DNA from: UBA1424 sp041654095
GTDB lineage: Bacteria; Bacillota_I; Bacilli_A; RFN20; CAG-826
NCBI GenBank assembly: GCA_041654095.1
Contig: JBAZED010000004.1
Coordinates: 23,391 to 87,390, forward strand
DNA length: 64,000 bases
Direction: 5' to 3'
Part shown: in pieces, positions 15,895-24,033 of the stretch
Position numbering within the stretch: position 1 is the stretch's first letter
Layout of the letters: every line of letters starts with the position of its first letter
The notes under the pieces: generated by a model
What the model saw: only the letters and a program-made list of their open reading frames with translations
The model's database searches: none
What the model was told of the DNA's origin: nothing
Translations under genes and position numbers: made by a program

Positions 15895-16857
15895 ATGATT
15901 TTTCTAATTGCCGGCCCGCAGTCGCCGATGGTTAAAAAGCAGTTGAGCCGCTTGCTCGAGGAACGCCTCGGCGCGATCGACGATTTTAATCTTTCGCGCC
16001 TCGATGGCCGCGATGTTCTCGCTCAAGATATCGCCTTCGAAGCGAGCATGCTGCCGATCGGGACGATGCGAAAGGCCGTCGTCGTCGAAAACCCCTATTT
16101 CTTATTGAAAGAAAAGGGCAAGAACAAAATCGATAAAGAGCAAGATTACGCCGCGCTGATCGAATTTATCGCTCAGCCAAATGAGTGAGTCGATTTGATC
16201 TTCGCGGTCGAAAGCGTCGATTTCGATGAGAAGAGCGAAGTGTTAAGAGCACTTCGCAAATTCGCGAAAACGACGATTATTCCCGACCTCGACCAAAGTA
16301 GATGGTTCGATTACGGCAAGGCCTATTTCAAGAACAATTTGGCGACGATCGACAGCGATGCCCTTCGCGAGTTGATCGCGCGCGTCAACGGCGATTTAAA
16401 TTCCTTTATCAACGAGGCCAACAAGCTCATCCTTTATAAGAATCACATCAATTTGATCGATGTCACCCTGATGGTCGCAAAACCTCTCGAGAATAATATC
16501 TATGCTCTGACGAAAGCTCTCTTTCGCGGCGATAAAGCCTCGGCCCTCGATATCTTCGCCGATCTCCGCACGAACAACGTCGAGCCGGTCACCTTGATAT
16601 CCATGCTCGCCAACCAATTTCGGCTGATGAGCGAGATTCGCTATCTCGACCAGCGCGGCCTCATGCAAAGCGCGATTGCCAAAGAGCTCGGATTACCCGA
16701 TTTCCGCGTCAAGATGTCGCTTTCGGATTCGCGCCGCCTATCGCGAGCGGCAATCCTCCGCAATCTCGATGCATTGTACGAACTCGATTTGAACATAAAA
16801 AGCGGTCTTGTCGACCGCTATTATGCCTTTGAACTGTTTCTTCTTAATTTCGCTTAA
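15895..16857 (+). pseudogene. holA: DNA polymerase III delta subunit, interrupted by one in-frame TGA
   Basis: Delta subunit of the clamp loader, which opens the sliding clamp. The reading frame runs without frameshift from ATG 15895 to TAA 16857 (about 320 codons, normal HolA size) except for TGA at 16186-16188, codon 98. The part before carries LIAGPQSPMVKKQL and the part after carries LIFAVESVDFDEKSEV, then GDLNSFINEANKL and the C-terminal RYYAFELFLLNFA, all in HolA order. The broken residue sits just before the strand that in homologues reads like LVFVVE. Neighbours (comEC before, rpsT after) are the standard ones. Because holA is essential, a sequencing error, a recent mutation, or suppression should be considered; reinitiation at TTG 16195 would give a protein lacking much of domain I. 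Confidence 0.85.
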
Positions 16858-17120
16858 GCTTTTAAAGTATTCATCAACGACTGAATGTGACTTTTTTGAC
16901 GAGCTGCGGCGTTTTTGTGCATGACGCCTTTGGTCACAGCTTGATCAATCAAAGACACCGCTTTCGCAAATTCAACTTTGGCGGCAGCTGCGTCATTGGC
17001 GGCAGCGGCAGCGCTGAACTTCTTGACTTGGGAGCGAACTCTGCTGCGAAAAGCCTGATTGCGAACGCGCGCCTTTTCATTCGTGCCGATCCGTTTGATC
17101 TGCGATTTGATTTGTGCCAT
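16854..17120 (-). CDS. rpsT: 30S ribosomal protein S20
   Basis: Primary 16S rRNA-binding protein of the small subunit. 88 residues, very rich in Lys, Arg and Ala; MAQIKSQIKRIGTNEKAR at the start and GVMHKNAAARQKSHIQSLM near the end are the S20 signatures. Overlaps the convergent holA end by 4 bases, the arrangement seen in Bacillus. Preceded by AAGAGGTAAGAG before the ATG. Confidence 0.96.
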   Translation of the reverse strand: MAQIKSQIKRIGTNEKARVRNQAFRSRVRSQVKKFSAAAAANDAAAAKVEFAKAVSLIDQAVTKGVMHKNAAARQKSHIQSLMNTLKA

Positions 17121-17144
17121 TTCTCTTACCTCTTAACCTTTAAA

Positions 17145-17173
17145 ACTATATCAAATACTTGAGTTGCTGACAA
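17145..17173 (-). promoter_or_regulatory. Promoter of rpsT
   Basis: Minus-strand -35 TTGTCA (17173-17168), 17-base spacer, -10 TATAGT (17150-17145). It starts about 25 bases before the ATG. Confidence 0.6.
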
Positions 17174-17186
17174 TATATAAATATTG

Positions 17187-19193
17187 TTATTTGCTCTTTT
17201 TGCCGCGATATGTCAAAACCATCTCGGCGAAATCGTTGACGCACGTCAGCAATCCGTATTTCTCCTCGGCGATTTTGACCCCGAAGCACTCTTCGACTTC
17301 CCCGACGAGTTGAATGTAGCTCATCGAGTCGCCACCGAGCTCGTTGATCCAGTGTTCGCTATCGCCGACTTTAAAGGTCGGTAAAAGCAAGACTTTGGAG
17401 AAGATTTCGCGGACGGATTTGACGACTGGTTCGACGACGCTGGATTCGAAGCCATCAAACGTCTTGACCTTCTTCTTCTCGTTCATGTCGAGGAAGGTCT
17501 CCGGTTTCTGTTTGAGGAGGTCCTTGACTTGGAAGCGGCGGACTTTTAAATTGTTGGAAATCGGAAGTTTATCTTTGATAACATAGACATCCTGGACTCT
17601 TTTTTCGTTGGAGAGTCCGAGGTTGATCTCCTGGACTCTATCTTTGAGCGATGCGAATTCATCGGTGGATATTTCATTGTCGACTTCGATGATCAGCGTG
17701 ATGGTCTCATCAGTTGCTTTCCCTTTGCGAATTCCGACGACACACGTATTCGAGACGTGGAGAATTGACTTGAAATACGATTCGACTTCATCGGGATAGA
17801 CATTTTCCCCGTTGGCGTTGATGATGATGTCTTTGATGCGGCCGCGGATGTAAAAGTTGCCGCTCCCGTCGCGAAAGACGATATCGCCGCTCCGCAAATA
17901 GCCTTCTTCGAGCTCGGGGGCTCTTTCGACGCCGCCGACGATTTCGCGGATGTGCGTGATGTTCGATTTAATTAACAGCTCGCCGAGATTGGCGCCGCTA
18001 TTCTTCTCGTCGGTCGGTTCGATTTTGTAGGTGATTCCTTCAAGCGGGCGCCCGATGGAGGCTTTTAGGCGGTTTTCGACTTTCGGCGATAATTCGACGC
18101 TCGTGACGCCGACTTCCGTCATGCCGTAACCGTTGTATAAGGGGTAGCCGATGCCGTTGATGATATTCATCGTCTTTTCGGAGATGTAGCCGCCGCCGGA
18201 GATGCAAAAGCGGATTCGCGAGCCAAAAATGTTCTTCTGAACGGCCGCGAGGACGATTGGAGTAGCTGCCAATCCAGCTTCAAAAGCTGAAATCTTGTGG
18301 GTGTTATAGGCGATCATCTTGTCGACTAGAGCGGCTTTTTTAGGTCCTTCGAGCGCGACTTTGCGAATGATATTTTGGGCTAAGGAATCCCAGAAGAGAG
18401 GCACGCAGTAAATATGCGTAGCACCGAGTTTTTGGGCCGTCGTCAAAACCTCGTTGGGCGCTAAAGACTTGATAAAGAGGATGTTCTTGCCGAAGAAAGT
18501 GTACCAGAGGAAGACGGCGACAAAACCAAAGATGTGGTGGAATGGCACAAGTGCCATGATGTTGATCGGACCCGGATACATGATATCGCGCGTCGTCTCG
18601 GGCATACCGTAAGCGGCGTAGATTTGATGGCAGAGGTTATTGCCGTTAAAAACCATCATTTTTGCTTCGCCGGTCGTGCCGCTCGAGCAGAAGATGACTT
18701 CGTTGGCCCACATCTCGGCGAACTTGTAGTTGGGTTCTTGCTCTTCGACATCGCTAAACGAAAAGCGCGGAACGCTGTACTCGTTGATTTCGTCGGCGAT
18801 GATGGCTTTGGCGTTACCTTGCTTAATTAATAGGTCGGTGTTGTCCTTGGGTAGGCGCGCATCGATGAGGAGGACGCGATAGCCACAACTTAAAATAGCC
18901 CAGAACATATGAATCCAGTTTGGCGAATTCTTAAGTTTTAAGGCTACGATTTCTTTTTTGGTAATTCCATTGAGAACTTTGTCGAGTTTGGAAGCTAATT
19001 TGAAGGTTATCGTCCGGTACTGATCATAATTGTATCTGATGATTCGGTTCTTATCGTCAATGTACGAGATAGCTGTGTCATTGCGGTGATTTTCCATCGC
19101 CATTAAAAAGATATCCTGCATCGTTTTCGACGTCTTGAGGAGGTCGGAAACCGATGAAACATATCGCTTTATCCTATTGTAATCGGAATACAT
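17187..19193 (-). CDS. AMP-dependent acyl ligase fused to a C-terminal acyl carrier domain
   Basis: A 668-residue protein with an adenylate-forming ligase (about 1-560) and a carrier domain (about 575-668). The ATP loop reads CSSGTTGEAK (the usual Pro before Lys is Ala), GYGMTE is the substrate-side motif, YLRSGDIVFRDG and IKGR-like RGRIKDIIINANGENVYP form the hinge, and NNLKVRR holds the catalytic Lys. The carrier domain has GGDSMSYIQL with the Ser that would take phosphopantetheine. It probably activates a carboxylic acid, perhaps a fatty acid, and loads it on its own carrier arm; no condensation or reductase domain is present, so it is not an NRPS module. AAAGGAG precedes the start. Substrate is unknown. 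Confidence 0.85.
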   Translation of the reverse strand: MYSDYNRIKRYVSSVSDLLKTSKTMQDIFLMAMENHRNDTAISYIDDKNRIIRYNYDQYRTITFKLASKLDKVLNGITKKEIVALKLKNSPNWIHMFWAILSCGYRVLLIDARLPKDNTDLLIKQGNAKAIIADEINEYSVPRFSFSDVEEQEPNYKFAEMWANEVIFCSSGTTGEAKMMVFNGNNLCHQIYAAYGMPETTRDIMYPGPINIMALVPFHHIFGFVAVFLWYTFFGKNILFIKSLAPNEVLTTAQKLGATHIYCVPLFWDSLAQNIIRKVALEGPKKAALVDKMIAYNTHKISAFEAGLAATPIVLAAVQKNIFGSRIRFCISGGGYISEKTMNIINGIGYPLYNGYGMTEVGVTSVELSPKVENRLKASIGRPLEGITYKIEPTDEKNSGANLGELLIKSNITHIREIVGGVERAPELEEGYLRSGDIVFRDGSGNFYIRGRIKDIIINANGENVYPDEVESYFKSILHVSNTCVVGIRKGKATDETITLIIEVDNEISTDEFASLKDRVQEINLGLSNEKRVQDVYVIKDKLPISNNLKVRRFQVKDLLKQKPETFLDMNEKKKVKTFDGFESSVVEPVVKSVREIFSKVLLLPTFKVGDSEHWINELGGDSMSYIQLVGEVEECFGVKIAEEKYGLLTCVNDFAEMVLTYRGKKSK

Positions 19194-19254
19194 TGGTTAT
19201 GCTCCTTTCGCATACAACATAATTCATTCTATGGTATTTAAAAATTAAAGTATA

Positions 19255-19755
19255 CTACTTTATTATTTTGACCCCGGCCGGGACGTCGGCGCGGACGACG
19301 GCATTGACGCCGATTTTGGCGTTGTCGCCAACCGTTATATTACCTAATACTTTCGCGCCCGCACCGATGATGACGTTGTTGCCGATTGTCGGATGGCGCT
19401 TGACTTTCTTTGTCGAGACGCCGCCGAGCGTGACTTGGTGATAGAGCGTTACATTGTCGCCGATTATCGAAGTCTCGCCGATGACGACACCCGAGCCGTG
19501 ATCGATGAAGAGGTTGCGTCCGATTTGGGCGCCGGGATGAATCTCGATGCCGGTACGGCACTTGGCCATGCACATGATCCACTCGCCGATGAACTTCCAT
19601 TTCAGCTTCGCCCAAAACCAGTGGGCGAGGCGGTAGTAGCGGAGGGCGATGACGGAAGGGTAGAGGAAAAAGATTTGGAAATTATTGCGCGCCGCCGGAT
19701 CGCGACGCTTGATCGAAGCATAATAGCTTTCGGGTTTTTCTCGCTCAGTCTTCAT
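19255..19755 (-). CDS. cysE: Serine O-acetyltransferase
   Basis: Makes O-acetylserine, the substrate of the cysteine synthase encoded just upstream. About 166 residues: N-terminal helices, then left-handed beta-helix hexapeptide repeats with the signature IDHGSGVVIGETSIIGDN and LYHQVTLGG, which carry the catalytic His. The frame extends to 19788, but an AGGTG site precedes the Met at 19753-19755, whose codon overlaps the cysK stop by 11 bases; I use that start. It is the short EpsC-like form, and the C-terminal tail that in larger enzymes docks into CysK is only a few residues (GVKIIK). Confidence 0.92.
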   Translation of the reverse strand: MKTEREKPESYYASIKRRDPAARNNFQIFFLYPSVIALRYYRLAHWFWAKLKWKFIGEWIMCMAKCRTGIEIHPGAQIGRNLFIDHGSGVVIGETSIIGDNVTLYHQVTLGGVSTKKVKRHPTIGNNVIIGAGAKVLGNITVGDNAKIGVNAVVRADVPAGVKIIK

Positions 19756-20638
19756 AGGCACCTGTCGATATGTATTTCGCGCCCCCATCGGGAGCCACCG
19801 TCAGTATAACGGCGTTATTGACTTCTTGAGCGACCCTTTCGGCGGCTAGAATAGCTGCCGCGCTCGAGATGCCGAGGAAGAGCCCTTGGCGAGCCAGTTC
19901 TTTGGCTTTGCGCACGGCCTCTAGGCTGGCGATGGCGATGATGCGGTCAATTTGCTTGGTCTCGAGAAGCGGGGGGATGAATCCCGCGCCGATCCCTTGA
20001 ATTTTGTGCGGCCCCTTCGGAAAGCCTTGGAGAATCTTCGATTCCTCCGGTTCGACGGCGATGATTTTAAGGTTAGGGTATTGTTTGCGAATGATGCGTG
20101 CAAGCCCGGTCAAGGTCCCTCCCGTGCCGACGCCGAGGACGAGATAATCGAGCTTCGGAAAGTCTTTCAGGATTTCGTTGGCCGTCGTCCGCATATGCGC
20201 TTCGGGATTGGCTTGATTGAGGAACTGATCGATGTAGAGATAGCCTTGGGCTTCGAGCTCTCGAGCTTTGGCAATCGCGCCCGACATGCCGAGCGGGGCC
20301 GGGGTCAAAATGATCTTTGTGCCATAGGCACGAAATAAGTCGACGCGCTCTTTTGACATGTTCTCGGGCATGACGGCGGTGAAGGGGATGCCTTTGCTGG
20401 CCAAGACGAGAGATAGGCCGATGCCGGTATTTCCGGACGTGGCTTCGACGACGCGGCCGTTCGCATTCAACATTTTTCTTTCGATCAAATCGTCGACCAT
20501 CCTTAAGGCGATGCGATCCTTGACGGATCCGCCCGGATTGAACATCTCCAATTTGACATATAATTGGTTACCGTTAATCGAAGGCAATTTTAAATGGGGG
20601 GTGTTGCCGATTAATTCGGTGATATGATTGTAAATCAT
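19745..20638 (-). CDS. cysK: Cysteine synthase (O-acetylserine sulfhydrylase)
   Basis: PLP enzyme that makes cysteine from O-acetylserine and sulfide. The PLP lysine is in NPGGSVKDRIA (about residue 40), the phosphate/substrate loop is TSGNTGIGLS, and GVGTGGTLTG binds the cofactor phosphate; all are family-standard. 297 residues is slightly short of the usual 305-310. Translationally coupled with cysE downstream. It is divergent from fmt, with 77 bases shared between the two starts; several TATAAT-like sites lie in that AT-rich gap on both strands. Confidence 0.94.
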   Translation of the reverse strand: MIYNHITELIGNTPHLKLPSINGNQLYVKLEMFNPGGSVKDRIALRMVDDLIERKMLNANGRVVEATSGNTGIGLSLVLASKGIPFTAVMPENMSKERVDLFRAYGTKIILTPAPLGMSGAIAKARELEAQGYLYIDQFLNQANPEAHMRTTANEILKDFPKLDYLVLGVGTGGTLTGLARIIRKQYPNLKIIAVEPEESKILQGFPKGPHKIQGIGAGFIPPLLETKQIDRIIAIASLEAVRKAKELARQGLFLGISSAAAILAAERVAQEVNNAVILTVAPDGGAKYISTGAYED

Positions 20639-20715
20639 TGTTATGGTCTCCCTTGTTGTTATAATATTATATTATTCAATGGAACAAGACAAACGAAACG
20701 ATATGAGGTGCTCGC

Positions 20716-21651
20716 ATGAATAAAAAGGATTATCGACTCGTGTTCATGGGAACACCGGACATCGCCGCCATCGTCTTTCAAAGGCTGATCGACGACGGTT
20801 ATCATTTCGTCGGTTTAATCGCGCAGAGCGACTCGCCGTTCGGCCGCCGCGGACTCCTCAGCAAGGTTCCGACCAAAATCGTCGCCGAAACATATGGCAT
20901 CCCCGTTTTCCAACCCGAAAAAATCCGCCTCGATTACGAATTTGTTAAAACGATGAAACCGGATTTAATCGTCACCTTTGCCTATGGGCAGATAATTCCG
21001 CAAGGGTTGCTCGACATCCCGCGTTACGGCTGTCTAAATCTCCACGGTTCCTTGCTTCCGAAGTATCGTGGCGCGGCCCCGATTCAAAGGGCGATTATGA
21101 ACGGTGAAAAAGAGACGGGTATCACCTTGATGGAAATGATCGACAAGATGGACGCCGGCAAGATGTTTGCAAAAACATCAATGGCCATCGAAAACGAAGA
21201 TAATTACTCGACTCTGTCGCGTAAATTGGCGGATTTGGCCTCGAAGTTAATCATTGAGCAATTGCCTTTATACTTAAGTGGTCAGCTCCCCGGTGAATCA
21301 CAAGATGAAAGCCTGGTGACTTTCGCCAACAAAATCAAGCCCGAAGACGAGAAGATGACCATTGATTTGCCGGTTGTGCAAATGGTCGATTATATTCGAG
21401 CCTTAAGCGAAGCTCCCGGTGCGTATTTGCTTTTAAATAATCTCAAGCTTAAAATCTACAAAGCGTCATTTTACTCACGCGCCGTCGAAGGAAAACTCGG
21501 GGAGATCGTCGCGACCAAAGGCGGCGTCATCGTCCAGCTGAGCGACGGTCAAATCGCCCTGCTCGATCTGCAGCTCGAAGGTCGCAAACGACTGAGCTAC
21601 AAAGATTTTGTTAACGGTCAAAAAAACCTAGTTGGGTCCATCCTTTCTTAA
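20716..21651 (+). CDS. fmt: Methionyl-tRNA formyltransferase
   Basis: Formylates initiator Met-tRNA with 10-formyltetrahydrofolate. 311 residues; FMGTPDIA at the start, the formyl-binding SLLPKYRGAAPIQRAI (about 110-125) with the catalytic Asn-His pair in LNLHGS just before it, and GITLMEMIDKMDAG are diagnostic. The C-terminal domain is OB-like. In Bacillus fmt follows def and priA; here it is next to cysK and a helicase, so the order is not conserved. GAGGTG precedes the ATG. Confidence 0.96.
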   Translation: MNKKDYRLVFMGTPDIAAIVFQRLIDDGYHFVGLIAQSDSPFGRRGLLSKVPTKIVAETYGIPVFQPEKIRLDYEFVKTMKPDLIVTFAYGQIIPQGLLDIPRYGCLNLHGSLLPKYRGAAPIQRAIMNGEKETGITLMEMIDKMDAGKMFAKTSMAIENEDNYSTLSRKLADLASKLIIEQLPLYLSGQLPGESQDESLVTFANKIKPEDEKMTIDLPVVQMVDYIRALSEAPGAYLLLNNLKLKIYKASFYSRAVEGKLGEIVATKGGVIVQLSDGQIALLDLQLEGRKRLSYKDFVNGQKNLVGSILS

Positions 21652-21652
21652 C

Positions 21653-23992
21653 ATGGATACCCGCCTCAAATTATCAGTCCACCAACTAGTGGATTTCGTG
21701 CTGCGAACCGGCGACATCGACAATCGCATTTTCAATCGCAGTTCGATGAATGAAGGGACGCGGATCCACGCTTTTTATCAGAGCAAACAAGGCAGCAATT
21801 ATCTCTCCGAATACCTGCTTGGCGGAACGTATGAAGTCGATGGTTTTACCGTCTTTCTCGAGGGGCGCGCTGACGGAATCATCATCAATGATGATTTGGC
21901 GATTATTGACGAGATCAAATCGACGGTCGTCGAGCTCGATGATTTCCATCGCGAGCAAGAAGCCTGGCACGTCGGTCAGGCCAAGTGCTACGCCTTGATG
22001 TACGCAAATGAAAAAAACCTCGACAAAATCGGTGTCCGCCTCACTTATATCCATCAGACCAAAGATGACAAAATGGTCAAGAATTACGTCTTTTCCCGAA
22101 GCGAACTCGCAGCCGATATCCGCGCGTATATCCAGTCGTATTTAGAATTTTATACGATTGTACTAAGACGTTTGAACAAGCGCAATGAGACGGCGGGGGC
22201 GCTCGATTTCCCCTTTCTGAACTTCCGCAAGGGCCAGCGCGAACTCGCAAAGTACGCCTATGGCATCGCCAAGAATGGCGGTACGCTCTTCGTCGAAGCT
22301 CCGACAGGCATCGGCAAGACGATTTCGACGCTCTACCCCTTCGTCCGTTCCTTCAGCGATGGCGTCAACGAAAAAATCTTTTATCTGACGGCCAAGAATT
22401 CAGGCAAAGAAGCCGCCCTTCAAGCGGTTGAATTAATGAAGGAAAAGGGCGTCAAGCTAAGCGAAGTCATCGTCACTGCGAAAGATAAGATTTGCTTTTG
22501 CCCAGGTAAAGCCTGCAATCCGGACGAATGCCCGTTTGCCAAGGATTACTATACGAAAATACGCGATGTTCTCGCCAAATCGCTAGCGCGCTATGACGCT
22601 TTCGATGTCGGCCGGGTCTCGCGCATCGCCTCCGCGCATCACATATGCCCATTTGAACTGCAGCTCGACCTCTCCCTCTACGTCGACGTCATCATCTGCG
22701 ATTACAACTACCTCTTCGATCCCCTCGTCTATTTCCGACGCTATTTCGATAACGACGCTTCGCGCATGCTCGTCTTAGTCGATGAAGCCCACAATTTAGT
22801 CGACCGAGGTCGCGACATGTATAGCGCCTCGCTCGATTCGGTAGCCTTTGAAAGAGCCCGAAAAGCCGTGCGGCGCCTCGAGCACAAGAAAATCAAAAAC
22901 GCCAACAACCGCATCGCCAAACTCTTCAAAATTTTGAAGGAATCAAGCGCCGTCGGCGAGACGGTCATCGCCGCTTTTGATCCGAAGACAATCCGCGCTC
23001 TCGAGGCTTATTTGCTAGCTGCTCAAGACATCAATCGCAATCATCACAGCTATGTAAACGAAGACTTCCGCCAGTTCTTTCTCGATGTGAACCGCTTTCT
23101 TAAGATTTATGAATTCGCCGATGATAGCTTTACGCTCTATGTGACTAAAACACCCGATGAAATCGTCAAAATCAGCATCTATTGCCTCGATCCGAGCAAC
23201 CATCTAAGGCGGAGTTTAAGCCAAGTCAAAGGGCGGATTTTGTTCTCGGCCACCCTTTCGCCATACGAATACTATGTCGATGTGACCGGCGGGCGAGACG
23301 ACGATCCGGTCTTGTTGCTCCCTTCGCCGTTCGACGCCAACAATCTCTTGCTGATGATCGCCCCGACCGTCTCCGTCAAATACAAGAATCGGGCCGATAC
23401 TTATCGCTTGGTCGCCGAGTACATCGAATCGTTTGTCGCCCATAAAATCGGCAATTACCTGATTTATGCGCCGAGCCACGCTTACTTAAATGAACTCGTC
23501 AAGGTCCTATCACTTCCGGAGGACGCTGATGTCTTCATTCAAAACCGGGAGATGACCGATATTGAAAAAGAGAAATTCTTGGATCGCTTTACATTGAACC
23601 CGACCAAGACGACGATTGGCATTGTGGTGGTCGGAGGCGTCTTCGGCGAGGGCATTGATTTAATCGATGATCGCTTGATTGGCGTCGCCGTCATCGGCGT
23701 CGGCCTCCCCCAGATCTGCTTTGAGCGCGATTTGATTCGCGACTACTTCGATAAGCGCGGTCAAAAAGGATATGAATACGCTTATGTCAATCCGGGGATG
23801 AACCGCGTCATGCAGGCAGTCGGCCGCGTCATCCGCAGCGAAAAAGACCGGGGCATGGCTCTCTTGATCGATGATCGTTTTCTTAATAATCGCTATCGCG
23901 ATCTCTTCAAGCATGAGTGGTCGCACTACGATGTCGTGATCACCTTGGAAGATATGGCGGCCAGCATCCGATCTTTTTGGAAAAAAGCATGA
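21653..23992 (+). CDS. PD-(D/E)XK nuclease domain fused to an XPD/DinG-type iron-sulfur helicase
   Basis: About 779 residues. The N-terminal 180 residues contain GRADGIIINDDLAIIDEIKST, a PD-(D/E)XK nuclease core (Asp ... EIK), as in Cas4/RecB-like nucleases. The rest is a superfamily 2 helicase: Walker A APTGIGKT, four clustered cysteines in CFCPGKACNPDEC (the Fe-S cluster of the XPD family), DEAHN box, and the motif VI region MQAVGRVIRSEKDRG. The Met at 21653, one base after the fmt stop, is preferred over a start inside fmt at 21632. Expected role is processing of branched or structured DNA in repair. The same fusion is known in Bacillota; the exact function is not established here. Confidence 0.85.
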   Translation: MDTRLKLSVHQLVDFVLRTGDIDNRIFNRSSMNEGTRIHAFYQSKQGSNYLSEYLLGGTYEVDGFTVFLEGRADGIIINDDLAIIDEIKSTVVELDDFHREQEAWHVGQAKCYALMYANEKNLDKIGVRLTYIHQTKDDKMVKNYVFSRSELAADIRAYIQSYLEFYTIVLRRLNKRNETAGALDFPFLNFRKGQRELAKYAYGIAKNGGTLFVEAPTGIGKTISTLYPFVRSFSDGVNEKIFYLTAKNSGKEAALQAVELMKEKGVKLSEVIVTAKDKICFCPGKACNPDECPFAKDYYTKIRDVLAKSLARYDAFDVGRVSRIASAHHICPFELQLDLSLYVDVIICDYNYLFDPLVYFRRYFDNDASRMLVLVDEAHNLVDRGRDMYSASLDSVAFERARKAVRRLEHKKIKNANNRIAKLFKILKESSAVGETVIAAFDPKTIRALEAYLLAAQDINRNHHSYVNEDFRQFFLDVNRFLKIYEFADDSFTLYVTKTPDEIVKISIYCLDPSNHLRRSLSQVKGRILFSATLSPYEYYVDVTGGRDDDPVLLLPSPFDANNLLLMIAPTVSVKYKNRADTYRLVAEYIESFVAHKIGNYLIYAPSHAYLNELVKVLSLPEDADVFIQNREMTDIEKEKFLDRFTLNPTKTTIGIVVVGGVFGEGIDLIDDRLIGVAVIGVGLPQICFERDLIRDYFDKRGQKGYEYAYVNPGMNRVMQAVGRVIRSEKDRGMALLIDDRFLNNRYRDLFKHEWSHYDVVITLEDMAASIRSFWKKA

Positions 23993-24016
23993 AGTTTATA
24001 AACTTCTTGCTATAAT
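23991..24016 (+). promoter_or_regulatory. lepA promoter with a 16-bp perfect palindrome
   Basis: GAAGTTTATAAACTTC (23991-24006) is a perfect palindrome beginning on the last bases of the helicase stop, and the -10 box TATAAT (24011-24016) follows 4 bases later. No T-run follows, so it is not a standard terminator; the palindrome occupies the spacer and could be an operator. Confidence 0.45.
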
Positions 24017-24033
24017 AAACCGGAAGAGGAAAT

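Noticed and set aside
16186..16188. TGA read as Trp (Mycoplasma genetic code)
   Set aside because: alaS, comEA, comEC and the helicase end with TGA at family-typical lengths, and no other gene in the window has an in-frame TGA.
23182..23479. Overlapping ORFs of about 87 residues on both strands within the helicase gene
   Set aside because: Arg- or Asp-rich shadows of the helicase codons, without own signals.
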